From Heterostelium album PN500 (taxonomy: Eukaryota; Evosea; Eumycetozoa; Acytosteliales; Acytosteliaceae), in assembly GCF_000004825.1 (NCBI RefSeq), contig NW_008805104.1, positions 1 to 64,000 of the forward strand: DNA of 64,000 nucleotides, in the 5' to 3' direction. The notes beneath the pieces are model-generated. The model saw only the letters and a list, made by a program, of their open reading frames with translations, had not been told where the DNA came from and did not search any database. Below, in pieces: positions 20,842-33,784 of this stretch. The translations under genes and the position numbers were made by a program. How positions within the stretch are numbered: position 1 is the stretch's first letter; each line of letters starts with the position of its first letter.

Positions 20842-21831
20842 AATGTAGTATAATATTTAGATAATTGTGATGATGATGATGATGATTGATCAAAATGAAA
20901 TCAAATGAAAATGAATCGGGAAATGGTGAACAACCAACAACAATAATTTATTTTTTTTATTTCTTTTTTTGTAAAAAATTTTATTTCTCAAAAATTAAAA
21001 TTCAATCAATGAATAATAATAAATAACATATTTCTTTTATGTCATTTATAAATTTTCATCAATCTTGATTAGGTTGAAATTATTAATACCCACATTAAAA
21101 AAAATGACACATCTTTTTTTTTTTTTTTTTTTTTTTTTTGTTTGTTTTGATATTTTTCAGGTTCATTGATGGATTGGAACCCCACAACTTCATTAAATTA
21201 ATTTATTTTTATTTTATTTATTTTTCATTCATCTAAACAAAAAAAAAAAAAAAAAAAAAACAAAAGATAATTCTATTTATATAGTGAATAAAAATTGAGT
21301 AATAATAATTTTCTACACTTGTTTAAAAATTTTATTGTATATATATTTTATTGCACTTCAATAAAAATTAATTTAAGAAGAAACTAGTTTTTTGCTTTTT
21401 TTTTTTTTAAAGTTTTGGCTTAAATTCGGTGTATTTGTGTAATTTGACGATCGTCTTGTTTTGGTCTATCTTTTTTAACATTATTTTTAGTTGTTTTTTT
21501 TTCATTATTTATTATAAAATACAACATTAACACCTCATAAAAACAAAATAAATATTATTATTATAATAATAAAAAAATCAAATACGTTTGGCAAACAAAG
21601 CAAAACTAAGCTAAGTTTATAGTTAGTTCATTTCAAAATTATAATATATATTTATATTAGTATTATTAGTATATAGATTTATTTATATGAATGTAGTTGT
21701 TTATTATTATATATTGATATAGATAAGATAGATAAAAGGAAAATAGATAGTTAGATAGATAGATAAGATAGTAGTATAGTTTAGTTAGTTTAGTTAGTCT
21801 GGAGAAATAATAACAAACCAAATTTGTTTGA
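20842..21831. other. Divergent promoter region
   Basis: About 1 kb between the starts of the Tat-SF1 and KANSL1-like genes. It has T and A runs of 20 or more (21112-21139, 21240-21260) and GATAGATAGATAAGATA repeats near 21715-21775. No ORF or RNA gene seen. Confidence 0.5.
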
Positions 21832-24800
21832 ATGAACCAAGTGACTTCCAATAGCAACAAGGAGAAGAAGCTGACGACCACAACAAACATTAATACTGTA
21901 AATACTGCTCCCACAAACTCCACCTCTGTCATTAACGATAAACTTAAAAAAGAAGTAGAAGATAAAGTGGAAGATAAAAATGATAATATTACAACGACTA
22001 CAACTACAACAACAACAAACAATAGCAAAAATAACAACAACAATAATGATAAAGATGAAATAATATTGTTTCAAAAATGTATCAGTGGAATTCAAGATCA
22101 AGATACTGATACAGAGTCAGAGGTGGAGTCAGTATTCAATATCGGTGCCGAGTCGTTATTGAGCAGCAGCAGCAGCAGCAGTTCTGGTGATATGCAATCA
22201 CTCAGCTTTTGGAGGAGAGACTACAACGATCTATCTTGGCGATGTCGTTGGCTAGAACTTCAAATCAGAGATCTACAGTATCAAGGTTATCTCTGTGATC
22301 AATCATATCAAAAATTAAGAAAATCAAAACAAGTAAGTTGATATTGATCAATCTTTATCTATTTTCGACAAATCGAATGATTGGTACTAATCATAGTTAT
22401 CGTAAATAACAACAATAATCAAAAATATATTTAGAAAGTAGAAAGAGTTGAAATAGAAGGTACGATGAAGGTGTTCAACGATGAAACAGGTCAGGAAGAA
22501 GAAATTGATAGGCAAGGATCGTTGAGAACCGACGGAATGGTGCTACCCAAGAAACTGAGAAGAATGATCAAGAGACAACCTCCCATCCTCAGAAAACGTC
22601 AGATCCGAAAGGAAACTGAAACTCATCCATTATACACATTGGACAAACAATATTATAAATTTGAATCACAGTTAAGTAAGTGGTAATACACAACACAGTC
22701 TCTAGAAAAATATGAAAAATGATCACTAATTATTCCATTTTAATTATATGTTTTAGAACAAACAATAATTGAATCGAATCAAGATGAATATAGTAAGAGA
22801 AGACCAAAGAGACCAAGAGTAAAGAGATTCGATCAGGAGCATGATGAGCGATTCCACCTGTTTGAGAGTGAGAGTGATGGTGAGATTGATATTGTAACGA
22901 TTCCACAGCCAAAACCGCCAAAGATATCTTTGAGCGAATCACTGATACAACAGACTAAAGATTCAGAGCAGTCAATTGCCAACAATGAAAAGGGAAGAAG
23001 AAAGAGAGGTAGAAGACCAACTACTACCAACGCCACTTCCATGTCATCAGCATCGTCATCTTTATCAACAACAGAGTCAGCAGAGACTTCATCAATAGTA
23101 CAACAACAACAACAAGTAACATCAACAACAGGAAACAAAAGAAGATCAAGATCATCATCAAATTTAGATAGTAAACAACAAAAAACAAAAGGAAAAGATA
23201 AAGATAAAGAAAAGGAAAAGGATAAAGAAAAAGAAAAGGAGAAGGAAATAGGTAAAAAGCAACAAACTAAAGAGAAAAAGACAACTTCCAACAAAAGAAA
23301 GAAGGATGAAGAGGAGGAAGTAGTAATGCAAGCAGCTTTGAATGATGACGATGAGATAGAAGATAATCAAGATGATGACTACGACGATGACGATGATGAC
23401 GATGAATCTAGTTTCGATGATGAGTTGTCTACTTCGGAATCTTCGTCTTCTGATTCTGACAGTGGATTCTACAATCGTGGAAGAGGAAGAGGAAGAAGAG
23501 TTAGAAATGGTGGTGGTTCAAACTCGTACGATGTCGTCTTGAACGTTGGTTCCAACTTTCATATACCTGTCGTTCAGTACAAGGAGATTATCACACCAGA
23601 GTGGAGAGAAGTTGCTTCCTCAACCGTACTCGATAACAAGCAACAGAATCTCTCAATGCCATCACCTCTGTTCCTAGCCGATAGATCATCACTGTCAAGC
23701 TTGGAAACACCATCCGAATACAGTCTTCAACCAATCGCAGAGAATGACAATGAAAAGGATGACCATATCATTGACAAGCCAACGTCAACAACACCAACCA
23801 TACCTGAACAGCAACAGCAACAACAACCACACAATGAAGGTGATGATAATGAAAATATCAATGTTCATATCGATGCAGGTATGGAAATACCGGAATTGAA
23901 ACATATCGATACTGCCGCTCTCAAATCTAAAGAACCGAAATTGAAATTTACACAAATTGATGAATCAAATGAATCAACAACTATCAACAGCAATAGCGAT
24001 AGTAAGAAAGAAGATGGTGGTGAAGATGATGAATCTGACTCTATCGATGAAGATGACACTGACGATGAAGCAATTGCAAAGAGACATGCAGTTTGTGAGG
24101 TTGGCGAGAGATATAGATTCTTCCAGCTAATTCAATCTACTCCGGTGTCGAGACGTAAGAAAGTGTCGCCGGAATTCAATTGCACGGTTGAGGAGCTCTT
24201 GCCAAGCTATGTCTTCTCAAAGAAGTATATTAAACTGTTGGGACCAACATGGCATGGTGAGATCAAACGTAAGAAGAAACATCACCACCATCATCAACAT
24301 CGACATCGTGAGGAAGTAGAGGTGGCCGATGGTGACGGAACTGACGACGAGCAAGAGAAGCAGCATCTTCGTCGAAGAAAGATATCCAGGATCAAATCAA
24401 CAGGTGATATTTCCAAAGGAAAATCAGCAGATAACAAGTCAACTTCCACAACTACAACCACAACCACAACAACAACACCTACAAATAAGCCAATGAGAAC
24501 TCGTTCATTTACTAGACAACAGCAACAACAACATCAGAGTGAAGAGAGTCATGAAAATCATGTTGGAAGTCGTAGAAAACTTGCAAACAACAGATCGGTA
24601 TCTACTCCGAATCTAACACACAGTGCAGGTAGCAGTGGAAGTGGAACAACACCAAAGAGACAAACTGGTCGTAGAAAGAGACATATTGAGGAAGAGCAAG
24701 AGCAGCAGCAACAACAACGAGAGCAGGAGTCAACAGTTGTCGATGATGAGTCAGATGGTGATATGATCGTTGACAATGTCAATGCCTGGTGGAATGACAA

Positions 24801-25341
24801 TTCATTCATTTGGAAAGCAAGTGTGCTCATGGGAGACGAGGAAGAACCTAAACAGCAACCTAAACAACATAAACAAACAGAAAAACAAACACTACATAAA
24901 CCACTTTTACTTAGACTCAAAAGAGTAAAATCAGAACCAAATATACCAGAGATAAACTCAACATCATCAACTGTACAGTCAAACCAACAACAACAACTAT
25001 CACAATCACAAACAATTATATATAATAACGATTTATCATCAACTTCAACAACCACATTTACAAGTAATCATATCAATGGTAACAGCATCAGTAATAGCAT
25101 TAATAACAACAACAACAGTATAGGCAATGATACCAAAGATTCTTTCATTGTCAATCAAATAGATAAAGCAACCGAGATAGTCAATAGCAAAGATATAATT
25201 ATGGATGATGTAGATACAAATATAAAATCAACATCTCTAAGCAAAACATCGACAACTTCAACTATTACAGATGAATTAGATCAAACTACCAACGATATGG
25301 CAGCACCAAATACCACAATGTCAGCTACCGAAGCAATTTAA
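21832..25341 (+). CDS. KANSL1-like PEHE-domain chromatin protein
   Basis: Three exons, 21832-22332, 22435-22675 and 22757-25341, join in phase (1108 residues). KANSL1/MSL1 proteins are scaffolds of MYST acetyltransferase complexes (NSL, MSL). Two conserved islands support this. The first, near residues 125-170, is FWRRDYNDLSWRCRWLELQI, then RDLQYQGYLCDQSYQKL, like the W-rich coiled segment of animal and plant KANSL1. The second, near residues 460-500 and later, is VVQYKEIITPEWREV, the start of a PEHE domain, with IAKRHAVCEVGERYRFFQL further on. The rest is low complexity: poly-Ser, a Lys/Glu run, long acidic stretches, Gln and Thr runs. Binding partners in this organism are inferred. The gene is convergent with SPT6, with stops 377 bases apart. 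Confidence 0.75.
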
Positions 25342-25718
25342 ATTAATAAAATTACTATAAATATTTATAATATTTCTTAAATATCACACAAATCAGTGTT
25401 ATTTGGATTTGATTACAACTTTTTTTTTTTTTTGTCCTCTGGTGAAAGCTGATTATTTACCAAAAAATTTTGAACCAGCATTTCATTTGATCTTGAAACA
25501 CAATCAATTGACACAAATAGTTCGATACCAATTCCATTTTAAGATGGAACCTATATGTTTGAAACTCAATAATAATAATTCAAAATAAACAAAGGAATAA
25601 ATGAAAATTTTTAAAAGTAATTGCAATTCTAGGAAATGTATGGAGCTTTTTTTCAGATAATTGATTATATTTATTATTTCATATTAATTTTACCGGATTT
25701 TGGAATGGATTGTTTAAA

Positions 25719-28700
25719 TTAATCCCACTGACTTTGGTGATCATCCCATTGCTGATTTGGTCTACCATATTGCTGATAGGGTGGTGGCTGTTGTTGTTGT
25801 GGATAACCTTGCTGTGGAGGTGGTTGTTGGTATGGTTGAGGAGGTGGTTGTCTATAGTCTCTATTGTCATAGCCAGATGGACCATAATTGTATTGTGGAG
25901 GTGGAGGTCTTGTTTCTTGATATTGGTCTTGTCGTCTTCTGTCGTATTGGCTGGGAGGTGGTTGTTGATACATTCCCTGTTGGGGTGGTGCTCTCCAGTT
26001 TTGTGGTGGTTGTTGTTGCTGTTGATTTAGAGGTTGTTGGTATTGTTGTTGTTGTGCTTGATATGGTTGTTGATATTGTTGTGGTGCTTGTGGTTGATAT
26101 TGTTGTGGTGGTCTCTGTTGTTGTTGTTGCTGGAATGGTTGTTGTGAGTAAACTTGTTGTGGTGGTTGTGAAGAATATGCTGGTTGAACAGGTGGCTGGT
26201 ACACTGGTTGTTGTGGTTTCGGTTGTGAATATGATTGTTGTTGTTGATGTTGAGATTGTTGTTGCTGTTGTGAAGCTGATGATGCCGATGATGATGATGA
26301 TGATTGATTGCTGCTATTGGTTGGCAATCTTTGATTGCTATTGTTGGTTCCACTGCTGCTACTGCTGCTGCTACTGCTGCTATTACCGCTGAGTGGTGTC
26401 TTTAATATCTGTTGGTAGTTCTTCTTAAAGTAGTGTATCAACTCATCGACCGTTCCAAATGTTTTTCCTCTAATCTCATAGCCATCTTCTTTCACTAAAA
26501 CGTACTCGTATCTCGGGTTTTGATTGGGAACGTGGTAGAGATAAACGTATCCTGGTTTCTCTTCGCAGATTGCAAAAGCATAGGGAATCGACTTGGGGAA
26601 TCTCTGTTTATCTTTTCTGAGTTTCTCCTCGACTTCCGACTTGGTTCCACTTCGATAATACTTGTGTTCCTTGAGATTATTAACATTGTTGATTATATAT
26701 TCTACATGTCTTCCAAGAATTTCGTCGAGACTGTCGTACTTGGCCTCGCCAATATAGAATGACAGACCCAAACTCACTGGATTTGGCTTGTCTTTTTCTT
26801 TGATGTCGTGGTGTATGATTACATTGTCAGAGAATTTGAATGTCACAGTGATGTGGTCGAATCCTCTGCTGCTTGGACGCAGCAGTGCTTCACCTACAGG
26901 TCTGTCCTTGAGATGATTCTCTGCTTCCGACCAGGTGAATGAGTGCCACAGTGGATGAACAACGGTTCTCTTTTGTTTCTTTATCTTTTGTGGAACCGAC
27001 TGTCGCTTCTTGGTGTTGGCTGCAATCGGTGCCTTTGGAGCCTCACCAAGTATCAAATAGGTATTCTCTCCGTTGTATTTCAATTCATTGTAGATAATAT
27101 CCTCCCATTTCTCGGCGGCAAGATCCGAGGGCTTGCAACTCAAGGTGACATGGAATCGCTCTTTCTCAATCGAGAGAATACGGCAATTCAATGTCTGGCC
27201 TCTGGGCAATGATTTTACATCGTTGGTCTCACTGATGCATTCGGTAGGGATGGTTCCCTCCAATCCGTTCTCCAGACGACACTTGACTCCGTCGAGATTC
27301 TTGTAGGTGGTGACAGAGACGAGTGTACCGATTCTCAGTGTTTGGTCGGTCTCACCGGTCAACCAACTGAAGATCTGTGAGGGACTGGGTGGTTGGAAGT
27401 AGTTTCTAATGTCAGCAAATGGCGATGTCAACTCATTCTTGATGGCATAGAGCAACTTTTTCTTTTGTGTGTTCTGACGGATCTCTAGGAGCTCGGCAAA
27501 TGCATCGAGATCGATAGACTCTAGCTTTTTGGGATCGTTCATCACCTCGAAAACACAGTCGTTCATCACATCTTCGTTGAGTGAATCTTGGTCAACGGTT
27601 CGGTCGAGTGCATCGGCGGCGATCTTGTAGGCAGAGAGATAGTCATCCGGATGGATACGAGTGTCGTCGAGCGGGTTGATGTTCTGATTGTCAAAGTATT
27701 TCTCACGGATCTGAATGAATCCTATACAATTTCTATATACAACATCCTGACTTGTGAGAATCTTCTCTATCGATTGACGCGACGATACATAACCACCCTT
27801 TCTAAAGACGGCATTGAGTAGCGCCTGTGCCTTTCTCGAACCGAGACCCGAAACAAACTGGAGTGGCGACGCAGCAAATTTGTTCTTGACGTACTTGTTG
27901 ATGTCGACACCGACAGCGTTAACGACATTGATGAAACAACGATAGAGGAGTTTCAAGAGGTAGTCCTTTCCAATCATTTCTTGGAGTGGATGCAATTTGA
28001 GGTAGAGCACCTCCTTGTTATCGGTGCAGAGATTCGAGTATTCAGAGAGTGGATCGAGGGCACAACGTGCGACAGCAACAGCGTGCTTCAATACCGATGG
28101 AAACTCTGGGAACTCCTCGAAATAACGTTGAGAGTTTTGCAGTGACAAACCAATCTCTGGCGAAGCAAAGTAGATCTCGGTCGACAACTTCAAGACACCG
28201 TCGGAGTGTAGACGTGTGACATGATCTCTGATCTCGTCAAATAAACGCTTACTCTCCATCTCGGTGGCACTGATGAGAATCAATCTTGGCTTGTAGTCAG
28301 TCAAGAGATTGGTCAACTTTGAGACATCGTCTTGCTTTTTGTTCTTTAGTGTGGAGTCACCGACTCTGTCACATAAAAAGTCCATCTTGGTCTGTGTGAG
28401 CAACTCAGAGTCAGAGTTGAGGACGGCACACATGGTTGGCACCTTCTCGCTACCCCAACAAAAAGACATAATGTTGAATGTCTTGGCTTCATCCTCTTCT
28501 TCGTCGTCGTCGTTCTGTTGATTCGGTTGCCATGGCGCAACACGCAACTTCTCCTCCAACTTCATGGCGCACTCGAAAGCAACACGATTGCTTGCCTCTG
28601 TCAACAACTTGTTCCTCAACTCCTTTTCAAAAACGGGGTACAAAAACATATTCAATGTATCGCGAATGATTTGCTTACGCTCGGCATTCCATTGCTGTGC

Positions 28701-31298
28701 ATTCGAACTGGTTCCACTGCTCAAATAGAGTGCTTCCATCTCGGGGATGATGACATTATCGTGGACGTGCTCAGGAATGCCAATCGATGTCTTGACGAAT
28801 CCTTCACGCTCCGCCTTGAGAATCAACAGATACTGTGTGTCGTCAAAGATGTGACATGGTTTCTCGCGAATCGATTTAACAGTGATATAGGGATGGAATG
28901 CGTCGATCTCTTTTTGGCCGACGGCAGTCGGTGTCGTGGTGAGATAAGCATACTTTCTGTAGATCATACGAATCGATTGACGAACGTTTGGATCGAATCC
29001 AATGTCGTGCGCCATCAGATAGCGCGCAGCACGCAGCACAGAATCGATATTGCCACACTCGACACAGATGTGTTTCATGGCGCACGACGACGGGTCGTCA
29101 AAGTGGTCGTTGGGCACGTGCGACATGTAGTTATCCATCAAATTGATACCAAATTCTTGCGCACTGATTCCATAGTACGGAAGGAACTTTGTCAGTCCTG
29201 CCTTTGAATAAACTGTATATAAATCTCTCTTGATTGCACGCTTCAGCTTTGGTGTCGATGCTATTGCTGTAGTGGCTGCTGTGTTGTTATTGTTATTCTC
29301 GTCATCGACCACAGTTGTAGTGGTGGTGGTGGTGGTTGACTTTACTCTGAAACCTTCTGGACCGTTGATCATCTGGAAGAGATCGTAGAGATCGGCAATG
29401 CCTTCCTCACTCTTACATTCACGCAACGACTGCTGATACTGCTCCAAGTTTGGATTGGCAGCGATGAACGACTCCAACGATTTCTTTGAGGTCATCATAT
29501 GATTCCACTTTTCGTCGAGATCGAATATCGTCCACAAGTCTTGAAGTGTCATTGGTTCAAACACATCCTTCTTATAGGTATAAACAAACGGCACCTCCAG
29601 CATATCACGCTGGAAGAACTTCAATATCGTCGAGATAGTCTCAATCATTCGCAAATCCTTTGCTTCCTTATTATCGAATGCACTCTCATAGATCCACTCT
29701 GCTTCTTCGTATGTCTGTCTTTCACCTGCATATGGTGTTCCTTTTCTCAACTAAAACAAAGTAGATTATTAATAATTAATAAGCTTCGTTTAAAAGTAAA
29801 GATGTGTGCAAATCAAAAGTGATCACTTACTTGTAATCTCTCTGGTACATTCTTTTTACGTATCTCTTCGTCTGCATCGGTGAAATGTTTCTCTTCGAGT
29901 AGAGATGGTTCGTATTGCTCCTTGATGAGTGACAGTGTATCTTTTGGACGTTCCTCCAACAACATGTCTTCCTCTTCGTATTGTCTGACACGACCTCTTC
30001 TGTTCTTATTCTTCAGGTTGACAGGCTTGTCGTGTGAATCCACAACGAAACCATCCATTTCATCCTCCGAATCAAAATCATCATCTCTATCCATATAATC
30101 ATCATCTCTCTCTCTCTCATATCCATTTTCGTTTGTCTCTTCATCAAGAATATCATCTATAAAATAATAATAATAATAGAACAACAAACATTAATTAGAA
30201 TTTGCAAATTGAATGTCTGTCAAGCCAGCTAGCTATATTGATAGTTAGTTACCATTTCCAAATAAACTTTGTTGTAATTTCTCTCTGAGATCTTCACTGT
30301 CGTCACCGGCTTTAAACTTTTTGAGACGGTGAAGTCTACCTTGTTCTTGACGTTTCTTCTTCTCTTCACGACGCTTGTGACGCTCTTCACGACGTTTACG
30401 ACGCTCTTCACGACGCTTCAGTGTTTCTTCGTCCTCTTGATCGTCGTCGTCATCATCTTCGCCATCGTCGTTGTCACCTGCATCGTCATCGCCATCGTCA
30501 TCCTCAGGCACTACAAAGTCATCGTACTGATATGCATCCTCGCCTTCCTCTTCCTCCTCACTACTATCTTTATACTCTTCGGGATGTTCATCGTCGTCGT
30601 CTTTGTCATTCTTTGGTCTCTTCTTACTGCTACTCTTTCCGCCACTTCCATTCTCACCGCCGGTGGCAGTGGCAGTGGTGGTGCTATTATTGTGTGAAGG
30701 TGAATCTTCAACATTATCTAATTCACCCTCAATGTCGTTCTCCTCATCACTGTATTGATCTAATTGTTGTTAAAAAAGAAAGAGAGAAATTAATAAAAAT
30801 GTTATTTTACAAATCTTAAAAACAAAAAAACACAAACTCATCAATCTAATAATATTTAAACAAACTAAAAAATCTAAGAACTATAGATAAAAATAATAAT
30901 AATAAATAGATGTATAAACTAAACACCTCTTTCTTTATCTATTTATAACTCTAATTATATGATCTTTTTTTTTTTTGTTTTTTTTTGTTTTTTTTCTTGA
31001 AATTTTTATTTTATTTTTATTTTTATTTATAAATCTTAAATCATCTAAAAGATGGATATTATAGTTGCCTTGCTGCTGGTGTTGTTGTTGTTGTTGTTGT
31101 TGTTGTATGATTTAATTTTGAACTTTTAGGTTGGTTTCCTTTTTCTTTTCTTTTTTTCTTTTATTTTTTTTTTTGATATCTTTTTTTTTCTTTTTCTTTT
31201 TTTTTTTTTCTTTATTTTGTTACTTTTCTTGTAATTATATCGTATCTGTAGTATTTGTTGTAGTTATTGATTATCTAGTTATATAACTTACTTTTCAT
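25719..31298 (-). CDS. Transcription elongation factor SPT6
   Basis: Four exons fit in phase: a 7-base first exon 31298-31292 (ATGAAAA before GTAAGT), then 30759-30253, 30156-29831 and 29750-25719, together 1623 residues. The last three exons are firm; the tiny first exon is supported by donor and phase only. SPT6 is a histone chaperone that travels with RNA polymerase II. In order: an acidic N-terminus with Lys/Arg-Glu repeats, the helical/Tex-like core (LRKGTPYAGERQTYEEAEWI), a YqgF-like domain (NIMSFCWGSEKVPTMCAVLN), a helix-hairpin-helix (QFVSGLGSRKAQALLNAVF), an S1 domain (LRIGTLVSVTTYKNLDGVKC) and tandem SH2 domains (HSFTWSEAENHLKDRPVGEA with LLRPSSRG). A Pro/Gln/Tyr-rich tail of about 230 residues follows. 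Length fits the family. Confidence 0.95.
31068..31107. repeat. CAA/TTG trinucleotide run
   Basis: About 11 TTG repeats with a short CTG start, inside the proposed first intron of SPT6. Read on the minus strand it would be a poly-Gln run, but the frame has a stop just before it and no ATG. Confidence 0.7.
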
Positions 31299-32175
31299 TG
31301 TTATAACAATGCTGTGCGAAAGGGAGAACAAACTAACTTGTCAAAATGACAATCTATGCAATTAATATTGGTATTTTTTTTTTTTTTGTTATCTTTTTTT
31401 TTTTTTTTTTTTTTTTTAAATTCAAAAAAATCAAATTAAAACTGCACACCCACCCACTATTAACTATCAACGACAACTGTGAACTTTGAAAAAATGAAAA
31501 TCATTTTTTTGGAGCGTGCTGTGATAGATGAACGTTACCAAACTAAACTACTAAGATTATTTATAGATTTACAAATTTTGACTTTCTAAATATTTTCTTT
31601 GATTATATAATCAACTAATTAATATCTATTTTAAATAGATTTGATCTAACATTTATAAAATTAATGAAACAATATTATTTATCTAATCTCTACAGATTTA
31701 TTACATATTATATATTTATAAACAAAAAATAAAATTACATTACTACATACAATCTATTCGAATCTGTTGTTTAAACAAACTAAAAATGTTAAGATATTAT
31801 TCCATTTAAGTTAGTTAGTTAGTTACTCAATCCTGATCAATATATTACTAAGTATGGTGTTAAATGGTGTGGAAGTGGGGAAAGACTAGTACTTCTAAAT
31901 GATTCATCGATTTCAAATAATAACTTTGAAATTTTAGTGGTTTTGAAATTTCGCTCTGTTAAATAAAGATATTATCTTCGTTCGAAAGAACTCAGTTCTT
32001 TTTTGATTAAAAATTTAATCAATTTTCAAAATATTTTAAATTAATTCTGATCATTTTTTTTAAAGTTGACCAATTTTTTTTTTAATTTAAATTCAATTTC
32101 ATCCAAAATTAATTGAAATACTTAGAAATTAAATTAACTACTAATAATTATTATAATTAACAACCAACAAATAAA
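31299..32175. other. Divergent promoter of SPT6 and GST genes
   Basis: No ORF. T runs at 31376-31418 and AT-rich sequence up to the GST start. The stretch ATTAATTATAATTATTAACAACC just before 32176 is a typical A-rich leader. Confidence 0.5.
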
Positions 32176-32814
32176 ATGAAGATCAAATTATATTATGGTT
32201 CTGGTGCTGCAAGTTTGTGTGTACATTGGATGTTGATAGAGATGGGTATCGATTTCGAAGCGGTCAAGATCGATTTGTCAAACAATGAGCAAAAGGGAGA
32301 AGCCTATCTCAAGATAAATCCCCAAGGAAAGGTACCGGCTTTGGAACTCGACGGTAACGTCTACACAGAGAGTGTTGCTTTGGTGATGTTGTTGTCGGAG
32401 CACAGCGAGCGTTTGAAGCCAGCGGTCGGCACTGACGAACACGCTCGTTGGACAGAGCTCTTGATCTACTTTGCCAATTCATTGCTACCGGCATTCCGTG
32501 AATGGTTCTACGCCCCCGTCGAGAGCGGTGGTAACAAGGAGAAGGAGACCTTCTTGAAGGACCTGGTTAGACCACGTATCGAAGCGGTCTACGATCGTAT
32601 CGAAGCGTTGCTTGCCGACGGCCGTACCCATCTGCTCGGAAACCAGTTGAGATCGGTCGATTTCGTTGGCACCATGTTGATGCGTTGGTCAAGAAACATG
32701 CCAAAGCCAGCCACTCAATGGCCAAACATCAACAAATACGTACACAGAATGAGATCGATGCCATCATTCATTGAAGTCTACAAGAGAGAAGGTTTGACAG
32801 AGTGGACCAACTAA
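32176..32814 (+). CDS. Glutathione S-transferase, bacterial-type, intronless
   Basis: One exon of 212 residues, the normal GST size. GSTs join glutathione to electrophiles in the cytosol. The N-terminal thioredoxin-like half starts KIKLYYGSGAASLCVHWMLI and has the glutathione-site text YLKINPQGKVPALELDG, then VYTESVALVMLLSEH, where the cis-Pro follows Val and Glu-Ser binds the gamma-glutamyl group. The helical half ends PNINKYVHRMRSMPSFIEVY. The YGSGAASLCVHW start, with Ser/Cys rather than an early catalytic Tyr/Ser of animal classes, resembles bacterial beta-like GSTs. Codons use G and C at the third position (for example GCCGACGGCCGTACCCATCT) more than neighbouring genes, and introns are missing. 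Both fit transfer from bacteria, but highly expressed dictyostelid genes can look the same. Confidence 0.9.
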   Translation: MKIKLYYGSGAASLCVHWMLIEMGIDFEAVKIDLSNNEQKGEAYLKINPQGKVPALELDGNVYTESVALVMLLSEHSERLKPAVGTDEHARWTELLIYFANSLLPAFREWFYAPVESGGNKEKETFLKDLVRPRIEAVYDRIEALLADGRTHLLGNQLRSVDFVGTMLMRWSRNMPKPATQWPNINKYVHRMRSMPSFIEVYKREGLTEWTN

Positions 32815-33495
32815 TTTGAAATTGAATGTGTTTCAAATCTATATCGAATAGAGTCATTCGATCAAATTTTAAAATAAAAATTAAATATATTTACTGTAAT
32901 CTATATCATATAATATTAAATATTTGATAATAATATTGTTGATTTTCAATATCAAAAAAATAATGACATTATTTCTGACAACTAAGAACCACTCCAATCC
33001 GACACGTGATTTCTTCCATTCCTTTTTCTTCAAATATTGGTACTAATAAGGAAACTATTGTAATTTAAATTGATCTGTTTTTTTATGTTTTATTTGTTTT
33101 AATTTATAACAATTCATTAAATTGTTTAAAAAACAAAAGACTTCATTTAGAATTCAAAACCTATCTCATTGGTTTAGAAATTTACAATACTAAAAGATAT
33201 TCTTTTATTAGAGATTAAAGTTAAACTTTTGATTAAACTCAAAATGATAACTCATCTATTCCACTTCAAAATGGAAATCAAGTGATTATAAACCTGAGAA
33301 TATTGAATTATTTTAGATAATCATTAAGAGATAAACATAAAATGGTAACCATTTTCATTTTAATAACACATGTTGTTTTTTAATTTATTGTTTACAATTT
33401 TTGTTTTTTTTTTTGTAAAAAAGAAAATATGATAAATAAACAAACCATCGGATTCCGTTCTGGAATCAAGCTAAGCTTAGCTCAGATTTGAATAC
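32815..33495. other. Spacer, nothing seen
   Basis: AT-rich spacer between two genes running towards each other. No ORF, repeat or RNA gene recognised. Confidence 0.5.
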
Positions 33496-33743
33496 TTAGT
33501 AGTCATTGCATAGGGTATAGAAATCTTTTAATAAATTGGATCCCTCTGGAACCAAGTAACCATGATCCAATGTTAAATATGGATCATTTCCAGTTCTATA
33601 GCTGGTCCACGCCGATTTCTTTAATGATTCCTTCTTTACATCGGACAGGTCAGTCAATCTACGAAGTGATGTTCCAACATTATACATTTTCCAACCTTTA
33701 TCCATACAGGCAGTCAAATCTATTTTGAAAAGATTTTCAAACC

Positions 33744-33784
<41 letters not shown>

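Noticed and set aside
22833-23294. Hydrophobic minus-strand frame in the KANSL1-like gene
   Set aside because: Mirror of acidic and Lys/Glu-rich repeats; no independent start context or splice sites.
25403-25588. 61-codon plus-strand frame between KANSL1-like and SPT6 genes
   Set aside because: Starts in a T run with no conserved features; most likely 3' untranslated sequence.
25757-26392. Val-rich plus-strand frame opposite the SPT6 tail
   Set aside because: Mirror of the Pro/Gln-rich C-terminal repeats of SPT6.
31030-31110. Poly-Gln frame on the minus strand upstream of SPT6
   Set aside because: A stop lies just before the Gln run, there is no ATG, and the frame does not connect to SPT6 in phase.
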